A stretch of DNA of 64,000 nt. It comes from Marasmius tenuissimus (lineage: Eukaryota > Basidiomycota > Agaricomycetes > Agaricales > Marasmiaceae). Position numbers and translations under genes: made by a program. Shown piece after piece: positions 33,915-44,929 of this stretch. Below the pieces are notes generated by a model, which was not told where the DNA came from, ran no database searches, and was given only the letters and a program-made list of their open reading frames with translations. Position 1 is the first letter of the stretch; each line of letters begins with the position of its first letter. The DNA lies in the NCBI GenBank assembly GCA_029532415.1, contig JAQOTA010000044.1:434001-498000 (forward strand), in the 5' to 3' direction.

Positions 33915-34113
33915 CACGGCGGGATTTTTGATGTCAACTCGCGCTTTGTAGTGTGATGTCAACACGGTTGTCATGTCATTGTCAAGTTGTTGTCCACTTG
34001 ATTTTTGGTGAGGTTTACCCTGGTCCCCATACAATTTCCAAGTGGAGAACGAGTTGACAATCATGTTGACATCACACTACAAAGCGCGAGTTGACATCAA
34101 AAATCCCGCCGTG
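33915..34113. mobile_element. 199-bp MITE with ~45-bp perfect TIRs
   Basis: The left arm begins CACGGCGGGATTTTTGATGT and is repeated inverted at the right end. The arms are about 45 bp long and essentially perfect, so the element can fold into a hairpin. A 3-bp duplication ACA flanks it (33912-33914 and 34114-34116). CAC ends with a 3-bp duplication suggest a CACTA-type non-autonomous element. It lies 13 bp from the end of the 4.03-kb element. Confidence 0.75.
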
Positions 34114-34116
34114 ACA

Positions 34117-35714
34117 GGGTCTCAGAGACCTCGGATTATTGAATTGGTGCGGAACAGTTCCCATTTGAGGGCTTCGCTATGGCTACTGAACGTGGTGGTT
34201 TTCAGAATAAATAGGCTTCACGGCGAGCATATGGCACTTTCAGCCTTTCAGCAGCCCAGCGAGAATACCCTTCCACCATTGAGGAACCCACATTTGCATG
34301 ATACAGTTATGGTCGGAAGTGTTGATAACCCCATTACCGGCGGCACATACTCGTTCCTACAATGAAGCGATTGGATGCAGTGATTGCGTCGTTTTGGAGT
34401 GGGGTGTGTGCCTGCTTTCTTCCCTGTCAGTCTCAGATGTTGATTTCTTCTGCGAGTAGATCAGACGAATTTCATGACACACCTTTCACTTTCGACTTCC
34501 CCTTGCCCTCGCCGCGCTGTGATGATCCCCTTCAGGGTCTCCACCATCCCTGCGCATCTTGCCCTCAGAACTCGAGAGCTGACAATTCATTCTGTTCCCT
34601 CTTGCCTACACGAGATCGGCACATCAAAGGCTCGCTAGACATACCCACAAGCCCATTACCATGCTACTCTTACAACCGCTCCATGCCCCATCACTCCCAT
34701 CCACGACTCCCTTCTGCTATCCCCATGGATCGTTACTTTTACGGGCAGTCCGAACGCAACGACTATATGACTTCCCCAGGCCACTCCAAATCACGCTTCT
34801 ACATCTCGTTCCTCCACTCGTGCCCCCCACGAACCGCTCGGGAAACGAATTATCTCCATGCCGATATCAACTTGCGCAGAGGAAATCTCTCGTTGGCGAT
34901 ACCGAACCCATAGGCGCGAACGCACTACTACTCTGGCAGTCTTGTATGACACGAGATACGTCGACAATGTAGCAATGCCGCCGCCTCGACCTGACCGGCG
35001 ATAGGCGTCCACGGCTTTTGGGTGTATTGACGTGGGGAAAGAGGAAAGCAGTAGTAGACGGCGGGAGGGATCGAGAGTTGAAACCTTTTCTAGAGGGGAC
35101 GTGGCCACCGTGGAATGCGAAAGTAGAGGTATAGTCTAGTCTCAGCCTCTCTGTTTAGTGATCAAGGCTGACCTTGTCTTGATTAGTCCGAGTAGAAGAA
35201 GCATCGAGGAGGATACGATGTCTACATGTTCACGTTCTGAGACTTGTGAGTTCATATCGTCCGGCTGTGTCTTTTTTCACCACCTTAACGCACTCAGGTT
35301 CCGTTAGCTGGCAAAATGGGAATCCCGCTCCATCCTACCTATCCACTACTTGGAAGCAGATTCCTTGGGTTCTGTCGCGAGGCCCCCGATGCTCGAAGTA
35401 GGGGAATGGGGACTGCCTCCAGCAACTCGCGACGTGTGGTATCTCAACCTGACCTTCGTGTGTCCACTGCCGTGCACCTCAACGAGGGTACTCTCATTGT
35501 TATTGGTACGGCTCGACGCCCTTGAGAGTGATAGTTATAATTCAGACTCCGGAAACAGGAATGTTTAGGGCGAGGAGAACGATCTCTTGCTCCGTGTTGT
35601 GGAGACTAAACGAAGGCCTCAGGTATGTTTGTTGTTGACGCTATCTCACTTGACGCTAATTTGAAACTGACTACTGGTATTGAGGGGTATCAACGAGACA
35701 ATGAGATAGCTATG
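34117..35714. other. Intergenic, no recognised gene
   Basis: An open frame of 183 codons (34362-34913) is rich in Ser, Pro, His and Arg and has no recognisable motif. It may be chance or an eroded gene. The Copia insertion at 35720 interrupts whatever continued to 41443. Confidence 0.35.
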
Positions 35715-35719
35715 ATGTT

Positions 35720-36044
35720 TGTTGAGGAACAGACGTGAATTGGCAAATGGGTGGCGCACACCCTGTTTCGATCATCGTGATCGGTCGACACTATTTATCA
35801 TTGCCCTCTTTATTTTTCATGGTTTTCTTTCTTCCGAACCCTAGTTTATAGTTCCGTCCCAGCCTCCACGCACTCTCAGTCGTTCCCCCACGTACTGAGA
35901 GTGAGTGTCCTGGTTATTCTTTATTCATTACTATACTGATTGTCCTTGTAGATAGATTACTTATTATTGCTTCTACAGGTACAGTAGTATCTCGAGTCGT
36001 TCCCCCACGTACTGAGAATAGATTACTTATTATTGCTTCTACAG
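35720..36044 (+). repeat. 5' LTR of the Copia element
   Basis: TGTTGAGGAACAG...TTCTACA. Its 3' part carries an internal direct repeat: GTCGTTCCCCCACGTACTGAGA and ATTACTTATTATTGCTTCTACAG each occur twice. The same organisation is in the 3' LTR at 41119-41442. Confidence 0.93.
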
Positions 36045-36081
36045 ATTCGCAGTCAGAGCTAGTCGCTGCTATTCTTTAGTC

Positions 36082-38475
36082 ATGTCCGGTTCTCTCGGCA
36101 ACGTCCCCGAATTCCCGTCCGAGTATCGACTCAAAAATGCCTCGAATTATCCACGCTGGCGAGACCTCGTCGTCAGTAAATGCAGAGGCAAGGGTCTCGA
36201 AGGTTATCTCAATGGAACCATCCCCCTACCTACCACTCCTTCTCAACTCCTCGCCACTTCGACGCCCGTAAATTCATCGACTCCCACGCTCGAAGAGTGG
36301 CAATACCGCGAAGGCCATGTATCGTCGATTATCTATCAGAACGTGGAGAACCCGAGCGCTCACGGACTGAAGCCGACTATGGGAGCTGTGGTGATGTCAA
36401 GCAAGTTGAAGGCCAAATTCGAGCGCACCTCCAAAATGATGCAGATGGCTGCTCGAAAGAAGTTGGAGGCTGAGAAGCTCGAGGATGGAGGGAACCTAGA
36501 AGACCACCTGGACACCCTCACTGCACTCCGCCAGAATGCCGATGACGTTGGATGCGAAGTCTCCGATGAAGACATGATCTCAATTACCCTCAATTCCCTT
36601 CCCGACTCCCATGCCCTTCTCATGCAGAACTTGATGGGCAAGAATGACCTTGACGAGGTCCAACACCTAATCCGCGAGTACTGGGGATATTCAACGAAGA
36701 GCCAGCCTAAGTCTTCGTCCAATGATCCTTCTGCTTTTGCCGCCCCCATCTGCGAACATTGTGGCAACCGCCGCAAGAACAATCGACCCAGAAACCAGAT
36801 CATTTGCGACAACTGTGATGTACCTGGTCACACTCGTGCAAATTGTTGGGCAGCGGGTGGTGGTAAAGAAGGGAAGGCTCCGTCGTGGTGGGAGGCCCCA
36901 AAAGGGAAGGAGCCCAAGGGATATACAGCACCCTCATCCACATCCAAAGCAACACCCTCTACGCCCACTGCAGCAGCGGTCGTCAATCCCACTCCTATCA
37001 AAGCTTATTGTCTCGGCGACTTCACCACCAGCGGTGCGTGTTCAATCTCATCGTGTGCTTCGATCTCTAATCGACACCTACTCTACAGATCTGGACTGCG
37101 AGGGACAGATACTGGAGTGGTGATTGAGGGGGAAAGTACATTATCGAACTACGTACTAGCTACTATGGTCGAATGTAATGCGGTATCGTCACCACCGAAT
37201 CACAGCCATACATTTCCCACATATCTCGATAGTGCGGCCAGTGAAAGCTGTGTTGCTGAACGTGGCAGATTCGTCAATTTTCAGGAATGCAGGAGGGAGG
37301 GAAACACTACAGACGCAGTTTTCCAGGTTGAGGGAGAAGGCGTAGCCAAATTTGATGTGCGGATGGCAGATGGAACCGTTCGCCGTGTCCTTCTGAAGGC
37401 TCTATACACTCCGTCCTTCACCATGAATCTGATATCTCTGCCACATTTGGATGCGAGGGGATACAATGGGACCTGGGGGAGTGGGTTGATGACAGTGCGC
37501 GAACCGAAGTCAGGACATACTGTGGTGGATGGTCATCTTCATAGCAAGAAGGGATCATCAACATTATACTCAGTCGACGTGGTCGATGCACCCATAGCGG
37601 CTGCTGTACATGGTGCTCGCTCTCAGAACAAGCCAGTTGGTCTCAAGATGTGGCACGTACGTTTGGGTCATGGAGATGTCAAAACCATCAGGCGGATGGC
37701 AGAGAAATCACTTGTTGATAGCCTAGTGATTACAGAGCGGAAGGTTAGCGGGCATTGCGAGGACTGTATCTATGGGAAGCTTACCAGAAGGCCCTTTGAT
37801 GATACGGTTATTCCGGAGACCGAGCCGCTCGAACGAGTTAGTTTGGACTTATGGGGAAGATCTCGAACAAGGAGTTGTGGGGGGGCTTATTACCTCTTCC
37901 TATGTGCCGACGGTGGAACCGCGGTCAAGATTCCATATTTCCTTGCATCCAAAGACGCCGAAACCCTTCTTGAAACATTCATCAAGTTTCGTGTCATGGC
38001 AGAGAAGCAGACTGGTCGGAAGCTGAAACGGGTTCGATTTGATATGGGGAAGGAGTTTGACAACGCCCCATTCACAGCGTACTGCGAGGAACATGGAATT
38101 CTGATGGAGAAAGTGCCGAAAGCCTCTTCGTCAGCTAATGGTCATGTGGAACGAGGGAACCGTACCATCATTGAAGGTGCCCGTACTCAGTTGATCGACT
38201 CGGGTATGTCGAAAGACTGGTGGGCTGAATCGGTCGCTGCACACTGTTACGTGCGGGGTTTCATCCCTTCGTCTCGTCACCCTGACAAGATTCCGTGGGC
38301 AATGTGGTATGGGAAGGACACAAAGTTGAACATTTCGCATCTTCGGAGATGGGGGTCAGATGTATGGGTGAAGGACTTAGACCGGAAGGAAGGGAAACTC
38401 GGTCGCCAGAGCTGGAAAGGGGTGCTGGTGGGATACATGGATAGACGGGGGTATCGCATATGGGATCCTGCTTGA
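36082..38475 (+). CDS. gag-pol: Copia Gag-protease-integrase ORF
   Basis: 797 codons from ATG 36082. The N-terminal Gag region is followed by a zinc knuckle CDNCDVPGHTRANC (CX2CX4HX4C, residues ~242-255). The aspartic protease motif YLDSAAS lies near residue 380, and the GAG-pre-integrase zinc finger WHVRLGH...CEDC at about 523-562. The integrase core has catalytic acidic residues in SLDLWG (~588), RFDMGKEF (~652) and GHVERGN (~689). The frame stops at a TGA (38473-38475) right after GYRIWDPA. The same frame continues as NRIFEVRDVVFEEG and on to 38649, so the stop is an internal nonsense codon, probably a former CGA or similar, and not the natural end. Confidence 0.93.
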   Translation: MSGSLGNVPEFPSEYRLKNASNYPRWRDLVVSKCRGKGLEGYLNGTIPLPTTPSQLLATSTPVNSSTPTLEEWQYREGHVSSIIYQNVENPSAHGLKPTMGAVVMSSKLKAKFERTSKMMQMAARKKLEAEKLEDGGNLEDHLDTLTALRQNADDVGCEVSDEDMISITLNSLPDSHALLMQNLMGKNDLDEVQHLIREYWGYSTKSQPKSSSNDPSAFAAPICEHCGNRRKNNRPRNQIICDNCDVPGHTRANCWAAGGGKEGKAPSWWEAPKGKEPKGYTAPSSTSKATPSTPTAAAVVNPTPIKAYCLGDFTTSGACSISSCASISNRHLLYRSGLRGTDTGVVIEGESTLSNYVLATMVECNAVSSPPNHSHTFPTYLDSAASESCVAERGRFVNFQECRREGNTTDAVFQVEGEGVAKFDVRMADGTVRRVLLKALYTPSFTMNLISLPHLDARGYNGTWGSGLMTVREPKSGHTVVDGHLHSKKGSSTLYSVDVVDAPIAAAVHGARSQNKPVGLKMWHVRLGHGDVKTIRRMAEKSLVDSLVITERKVSGHCEDCIYGKLTRRPFDDTVIPETEPLERVSLDLWGRSRTRSCGGAYYLFLCADGGTAVKIPYFLASKDAETLLETFIKFRVMAEKQTGRKLKRVRFDMGKEFDNAPFTAYCEEHGILMEKVPKASSSANGHVERGNRTIIEGARTQLIDSGMSKDWWAESVAAHCYVRGFIPSSRHPDKIPWAMWYGKDTKLNISHLRRWGSDVWVKDLDRKEGKLGRQSWKGVLVGYMDRRGYRIWDPA

Positions 38476-38649
38476 AACCGGATTTTTGAGGTTCGGGATG
38501 TCGTGTTTGAAGAAGGAACTGCACATCGAACTCGACCGTCAAAATTCGACAATGAAGACAGCATGCAGGAGCCTAATCAGGCAGAGCTACCCCCAGACAC
38601 ACCATCCAAGCCTGAGGATACCCAGTACCAAACACCTCCTCAGTCACCC

Positions 38650-39167
38650 TGATGAGCCAGCATAGTTAAAGTGCACAGTGGATATAACGAAGTAAACCTC
38701 ACATGGGTAATACACAGAGTGTTCTTGTAGTCTTGAGATGCTTGAGAAGAGGTGATAATCGAGTAGATTGTCCTAAGGCTTAAGGCCTTTTGTCCAGTCT
38801 TTTATACATAAGTTTCTGGTACATGTAATGAGTATTACACTAACTGAAACTACTACTAGAAGTAGGTATTCGGCCCTAAAGGCGTAAAAGACATTAGTAC
38901 TGTGTAAGTACTTCTACCATGAATGGTAGTATGCTTGGTGAGCATAGTCGTGTTTGCCTCATGTATTGAAGGCTCTACTTATGCTATTGGATAGCGACTG
39001 TCTATAGTGTCATATATGATGAAACTAGATGTACGTAGTAAGGTACGTAGACAGAGACGTAGTACTTGCATGAGAACGCAAGTGCTCTAGAGGCGTAGCT
39101 CTATAAATAGTGTGACGCGTAAACAACACGTCAACAGTGTATCACATGATTTCCATCATGTTCAACA
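38650..39167. mobile_element. Solo LTR of another family nested in Copia
   Basis: 518 bp starting TGATGAGCC and ending TTCAACA, flanked by a 5-bp duplication CACCC (38645-38649 and 39168-39172). Removing it and one repeat brings the Copia frame (TPPQSP, then FSGSLPP) back in phase. Its sequence is unrelated to the Copia and Gypsy LTRs of this window, so it marks a third LTR family. Confidence 0.88.
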
Positions 39168-41137
39168 CACCCTTCTCAGGATCACTGCCGCCTCTCACTC
39201 CCTCACCACCATCGTCTCCGCTTCTTCCTACCTCACAACCACCTGTACAATTGCCTGCGCCTCGACGATCTAACCGCCTTGCAAATCCTCCTGGAGCCCA
39301 TGTTCCTGTGCCACGTCGCTCAGACCGTCTCGCTGCGAAGCCTACAGCTGCGATGCTGCTCGCCAGTGAACCAGGTCGCCGTGAACGGGAGACTCGTGAT
39401 GCCGAGCAGGACTGGCGATTCGATGCCTACCCCACGGGGAACATTACGGATATCGCAGATCCAAGCACGAACCCGGGTGTGGCGATGTCGGAGTACTACT
39501 CCTTGGCTAGTGAGGTCAAAGCTGCGGGTGATGTGCCTATTCCATCATCGTTCCACAATGCTGATTGGGAGACATGGGGGCCAGCTATGACAGCCGAGTA
39601 CAATACCCATGTTGAACGGGGCACTTGGGAGCTAGTTGATCCGCCAGAAGGGGCGAATGTGATTGATTGTATGTGGGTTTATGATGTGAAGGTTGATGGC
39701 GAAGGGAAGTTGGTGAAATTGAAGGCAAGGTTAGTTGCTTGTGGGAACTGCCAGATTGCTGGGGTAGATTATGAGAAAGGATGGGCCATGGTTGCACGAA
39801 TGGAGTCTGTGCGGATGGTTTTTGCCGTCACTGCTGTTAAGGGTTTAGTTCCCCGGCAATTTGACTTCTCCGCAGCCTACTTGAACGGGAAGTTGGACCG
39901 GCCGGTATACATGAAGCAACCGAAGGGTTTCATCAAGCAGGGGGAGGAAGATAAGGTTTGCTTGCTGAAACTTCCGCTATACGGCCTTGTCCAGTCAGGA
40001 CATTTATGGTTCAAACTCCTCGATCAAGGATTCACCGACTTGGGCTATTACTCATCGAAAGCCGACCCATGCATCCGCTCACGAATATCTCCCACTGAAT
40101 ACACCATTACTTCAACTCATACAGACGACGTGTATGGATCATCATCTTCGACTCCTGAGGCAAATCGTGTAGTGGAGGAATTTGCGAAGAAATGGGATCT
40201 CAAAGAGGTTGAACTCGACTTACTCCTTGGTCTGACGGTCGAACACCTCCCAAACGGCGATATCTCGGTAAATCAGTCAGTATACTTCGAGAAGGGCCTG
40301 AAACACTTCGGTCTCTGGGAACTCTACCCTCTCGATACCCCGCTTCCGCCCAAGGTCCAGGTCCGAGCACGCTTAGATCCCCTATCTGACGAAGAAGTGA
40401 AGTTCATGAAGGGGAAACCGTACCGACCGATACTGGGCATGCTATTATGGGGGAGTACAGGAACTCGACCTGACATATCATACGGTTGCAGCGTATTGGG
40501 CCAGGTCCAGGCGAACCCTGGTCCGGAGCATTGGAACCTGCTGGTTGGTCTCTGTCGTTATGTTCGGGGTACTCTCGATTATGGGTTACTCTTCAAGGCC
40601 AATGGTGACGGATCACCAGGCTCTGGGTTGAAGCCGCAGGGATGGGTTGATGCGGACTGGGCAGGATGCATTGATACTCGGCGTTCTACCTCGGGCTACA
40701 TCTTCTTCATGGGCGGGGCGCCAGTGTCGTGGTCATCTAAAAGACAGCCGTTTGTAGCCTTATCGTCAACTGAGGCGGAATACGTGTCTTTGGCACGAGG
40801 ATCACAACAAGCTATGTGGATGAAACACTGGCTCGACGAAGTATCCCTATCACAAGATCTCCCTTTTGACTTACACTGCGACAACCTGGGTTCTATCAGC
40901 CTCACCGAGACGACGAAGCACCACGGTCTCACGAAACACATTCATATCCGTTTCCACTATGTCCGTGATCGTGTTCAGGACAAGGAAATCTCAGTTTCGC
41001 CCATCTCGACACACAATAATATTGCCGACATTCTTACCAAGCCACTTCCGAAGGTTGTACATCAGAAGTTTGTTAGCATGATGAATCTGGATTGGAGGAG
41101 GTGTGGCGCCAGGGGGAGTGTTGAGGAACAGACGTGA
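39168..41137 (+). CDS. pol: Copia reverse transcriptase-RNase H ORF
   Basis: The open frame is continuous through the nested LTR boundary. It opens with a Pro-rich linker, then the RT domain (about 39560-40300) with YMKQPKGF, LPLYGLVQSG and a catalytic pair seen as HTDDVYG. RNase H follows, with WVDADWAG, TRRSTSGYIFF, LSSTEAEY and the metal-site D in LHCDN. It ends at 41135-41137, just inside the 3' LTR. With the upstream part it forms a single polyprotein now split by the TGA at 38473 and the nested LTR. RT and RNase H are themselves intact. Confidence 0.93.
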
Positions 41138-41442
41138 ATTGGCAAATGGGTGGCGCACGCCCTGTTTCGATCATCGTGATCGGTCGACACTATTTATCAT
41201 CACCCTCTTTATTTTTCATGGTTTTCTTTCTTCCGAACCCTAGTTTATAGTTCCATCCCAGCCTCCACGCACTCTCAGTCGTTCCCCCACGTACTGAGAG
41301 TGAGTGTCCTGGTTATTCTTTATTCATTACTATACTGATTGTCCTTGTAGATAGATTACTTATTATTGCTTCTACAGGTACAGTAGTATCTCGAGTCGTT
41401 CCCCCACGTACTGAGAATAGATTACTTATTATTGCTTCTACA
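41119..41442 (+). repeat. 3' LTR of the Copia element
   Basis: Differs from the 5' LTR at only a few positions (for example CACGCCC against CACACCC, TTCCATCCC against TTCCGTCCC), which indicates a fairly young insertion. The polypurine tract lies immediately upstream. Confidence 0.93.
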
Positions 41443-42663
41443 ATGTTCATCCTGGCCCCAGTGATCTGATTCTATCCCTGTCTCGTCTCTCTGCTCTCAG
41501 CTTTGTGGAACGAATGCCACTCACTCGCTGTCTGGTGCTATCTTCACCCTCCGAGACCCGTGTGAAGCCCGGGTACGGAAAAACGGTGAGTTTGAGTTCA
41601 TCGAAGTCTCATTCGCGCTTGTCCGAATAGTGATTTGAGCAGAAAAGGCTACGAGAGGGATAGAAACTCAGGAACTGACGAGGCGTAAATTGATATTTGC
41701 CACTCGGAAGGAAAACGGTGGCTTGGAGTGGGGGGTGTGAGGTCAGTGTCCCTCACGCACGCTTCGAGCAGACACCATGTTCGTTTCAGCTGGGGAACGG
41801 CGTGCTCTAGGTTGAGGCTATGGTCGAATACGGGGGTGCGTCTTTTCGTCGATCCGTCTTTCATTCCTCACGCTGACTGTGTTTCTATGAAGGGAAGGCT
41901 TTCGAGCACTACATTCGCCTGTACCGTGTACATCAAGGGGAGAGCCTGCAGCCAGTTGTGGTACCACAGGGTCATTAGCCCTCGATGTCTGTTTCCGTCG
42001 CAAAACTCGCTCGTTGCGTATATGCGTATACTTGGGATTGTTGCCGGTTATCGGCGTCCTCCCCACGGAGTCTTGAGTTCTGGTATATGCGGTGTCGAAG
42101 GTTCGTCTCTCACCTTGCTCTTCCTCTGTTACAGCTTGCTGACTCTTCAGTCATTCAGAGAGGGTAAAAGACGGAAGTTTCTTTGTTTCGGGCGAGTTAA
42201 AGTCATAACTTACCTGCCTGTGTGTGCATGGGGGTCATGATTGATTATATAGGCCGCGTTGTCGAACCAGTGCGCTCGCTGAATTGATGGATTGCGTCGT
42301 TCACAATGTTTGTATTTCGTGGGCACTCTTTGAAGGTGATGACTAGGGCCGGATCTTTGATCCGTAGTCTCATACGGCCAATCTGGAGCACATCCAATGT
42401 TCAAATGACTCGGTGAGTTGAGCACACCTCACCCATACTCGCGAGATAAAGTCAAGGCAGTAGAACCTGTAAGATCAAAGCAAACACCCTTCTGAATATG
42501 ATATATAAACTGTGGAAGGACGGATTTGGCACGTCCATCAGATTCGTGTCACGTGGGCTTTGACATCCCAATCGACTCGGACTTCACGATACGCTGTCAG
42601 TGTGTACAAACCTGTGTCAATCTGACGAGGTATTCTGGTCTCTTCTTTTGCATTCCCCCCACC
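41443..42663. other. Intergenic with exon-like remnants; promoter of repeated gene copy 2
   Basis: Short coding-like pieces at about 41509-41582 (containing GAIFTLRDPCEARVRKN, ending at a GTGAGT donor) and around 41640-41730 (TRRKLIFATRKENGGLEW) may be exons of an unrecognised gene split by the Copia insertion. A GATATATAAAC box at about 42499-42509 and a 5' leader similar to those of the other two copies precede the start at 42664. Confidence 0.4.
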
Positions 42664-44929
42664 ATGACCAGAAGGTCTATCTTCGACCATGCAGTAAATT
42701 CAACGTTGTTCAATCCGTCTTTTCTTGCGGCAACAAACGTCATTAACCACAACTATGCTTATCCCGGAACATCTGGTAGCTATCAGGGTCAATCTACATC
42801 GCTCTGCGAGAGTTCGGGCGGAAAGCTGGGACCGGTACGTGGCTCGTTGCTGTTTCGTGGATACCAATGACTGATAGCCGCATGAATCAGCGACTCAAGA
42901 CTATCGATGTAGGAGACATCATTCTCACCAGAGAGGTATCCTCGCGGGTAATAGACGTCATGACGAAGCCCTGCGAGAAAGGACGGGTTTTGAAGTCCAC
43001 AAATCCATTCAGAGCCCGGGTTATTCGCCAACGCCAAGCAAGATTCGCGAAAGTTCGAAGAACTGTTCATGTTGCCGAAATATTGCAGTTCGGAGACAGG
43101 CCATTCACCGTCGTTCAATTCGAGGCCGAAGACCCGAGCAATAGAGAGCAACTCGAGCTAGCGGTGCGTATACTAACTTTCATCACGAGCGGTAATGTCT
43201 GAGATTTATTGCACATTATTAGATACGGAGACATGTCTTTGAAATCTCTTCTTCAGGAAGGCGAGTCTTAGAATTTGACACGGAATGGGAAAGTCAACGA
43301 TACCCGCACCAGAACGATGCACTTTCCTCAGCTTTTTGCTGTTGGTTCAATACCAGAAATACCCACATTAATATACCACGACGGTCCGTGGCCTAAAATG
43401 CTCATCCCCGCATATACTCGTCATTCATAGGCACGCTCCAGGGCTCGTTTCTGCTGATGGCATCATGGAATGCCATACACAATCACCCATTGTCACGTAT
43501 TTACATTATATTCACGTATGGATATTCAAAATGACATTGCTGACCTTGTTTGCTTACTTCGACATATGCATTAGATGGCCACATATGACAGTTTTGACAT
43601 ACGTTTTCTGTCAAAGATTTCCGTGCGGGTGAGCACACAGATGATTTAGCCTGAGCTACAAGGCTTATCTCACTTACATGAATAGCTCTCTGCTGATTGG
43701 GTGGACTGGCTCTTCAATTTACGAACAGGAACCTTTCAATTCGACCTGACATCCAACCACCAACCATCTTACGCAGACAGCCACCGCCCACTACGCCCGG
43801 AAGCCGTCGCCCTCCCTCATAATGCTTTGATGAGCCAACCCTTCGTTCCTGAGACGATCATTCAACACCTTCAGAGTTCCCTTTCCGACTACCTTATCTC
43901 AGTTTCTTCATTCGGAGATATGATGCACATCGAAAATCTCTCCGAACTGATCATGGCACACCCTTATCTCGTACTGGGATCTGTCATCGACATCAGCAAG
44001 CCTGGCATTATAGGCCATTTTCTGCCTTCAGATGTGAATCCTGGACCGACCTGGATCTGCGTGCCAGACGATGATATTAGTCTCAACTCATATCAATTCT
44101 ACCAGTCAGGTAGGAGTAACTGATGCACTCGTCGCAGGGGCTTAACAAACCTTCTCATTTTCAAGGTCTTCATCGTGTTGACCTGTCGTACAGCGAAGAA
44201 ATGCAGCCTTTTCAGATACATGTGATATTCAAAAACAGCGTGGCCAACTCTAACGCAGCCCGCCTTTCGTACCTCAGTCAATCGAGTAAACTCCTCGGTC
44301 CAGGGTCGCACTGGGATAATGTCGGTAAGGACCCCTCATTATGACACACATCACTAAATCTGACGTATATTTTGCCCTTCTCTTTCAAGCTTTCGTTGAG
44401 GAGATAGGCTTCGCCCTGTATGGAACTTTTGGATTCAACCCATTGGCATATCCCACCCCAGTATATCTCTTCGTTCCCCCCGTACCGCTCAATCATGAGA
44501 ATGGAGTTTTCGGCTTGGCTTTGCCCTTACCCTACCGCCTGTTCTACTGGTCTCTGGACCCAAAAGGAAGAACGTATGTTCCGGAGAGGGATTGGGAAAG
44601 ATACAGAATCCCAAGGCTCAAAACAGAACTATGGCTGGGGTCTTTTTGGAGGCCGTGGCATTATGAAGCGGTCAGTGAATTCTTTCGTCGAGGAAACCAC
44701 AATCCGCAGACGTATGCAAGAGATCGTGGGTATCCCGAGCTCCAAAAATGTGAGGTCTCTCATTCTCTACTCTCCGTCCGTTTCTGACTTATTTGTATTC
44801 TTCAGGGCAGGACAACCGGTTCTCGGTCGTCGAAGAGGTTGTGGAACCTACTCGCTATCCTACATGGAAGGGTATGAGGAGTTGGTACGAGGAGCCACTG
44901 ATTTGGAAATCGCACGTGAGTGTTTCCCC
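42664..44929 (+). CDS. Ten-exon repeated gene, copy 2
   Basis: Same exon plan as the copies at 26.4 and 46.4 kb. Exon 1 (42664-42834) starts MTRRSIFDHAVNSTLFNPSF. Exon 2 has LKTIDVGDIILTREVSSR and VHVAEILQFGDRPFTVV. The third intron has a GC donor (AG|GCGAGT). Later exons carry MHFPQLFAVG, GLVSADG, WLFNLRTGTFQFDLTSN, HRVDLSYSEEMQPFQ, then YLFVPPVPL...FYWSLDPKGRTYVPERDW and TYARDRGYPELQK. The last exon from about 44806 reads DNRFSVVEE and EEPLIWKSH. No internal stop is seen in the chained exons. The family is abundant in Agaricomycetes and has no established function. The N-terminal half resembles a kinase-like fold only loosely. Confidence 0.72.

Larger units (their letters stand above)
35720..41442 (+). 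mobile_element. Full-length Ty1/Copia retrotransposon with nested solo LTR
   Basis: The LTRs at 35720-36044 and 41119-41442 (about 325 bp, TG...CA, only a few differences) are flanked by a 5-bp duplication ATGTT (35715-35719 and 41443-41447). The order is gag, protease, integrase, reverse transcriptase, RNase H, so it is Copia type. A purine tract AGGGGGAG precedes the 3' LTR. No usual TGG-type primer-binding site follows the 5' LTR; the sequence after it is GATTCGCAGTCAGAG. Two lesions are visible: a TGA at 38473-38475 and a 518-bp foreign solo LTR at 38650-39167. Without them the reading frame would run through. Confidence 0.95.

Noticed and set aside
34362..34913. 183-codon ORF as a real gene
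   Set aside because: It has low-complexity Ser/Pro/His/Arg composition, no motif, no splice context, and overlaps open frames on both strands.
36360..36812. Minus-strand ORFs across the Copia element
   Set aside because: They lie opposite strongly recognised Gag-Pol domains and have no motifs.
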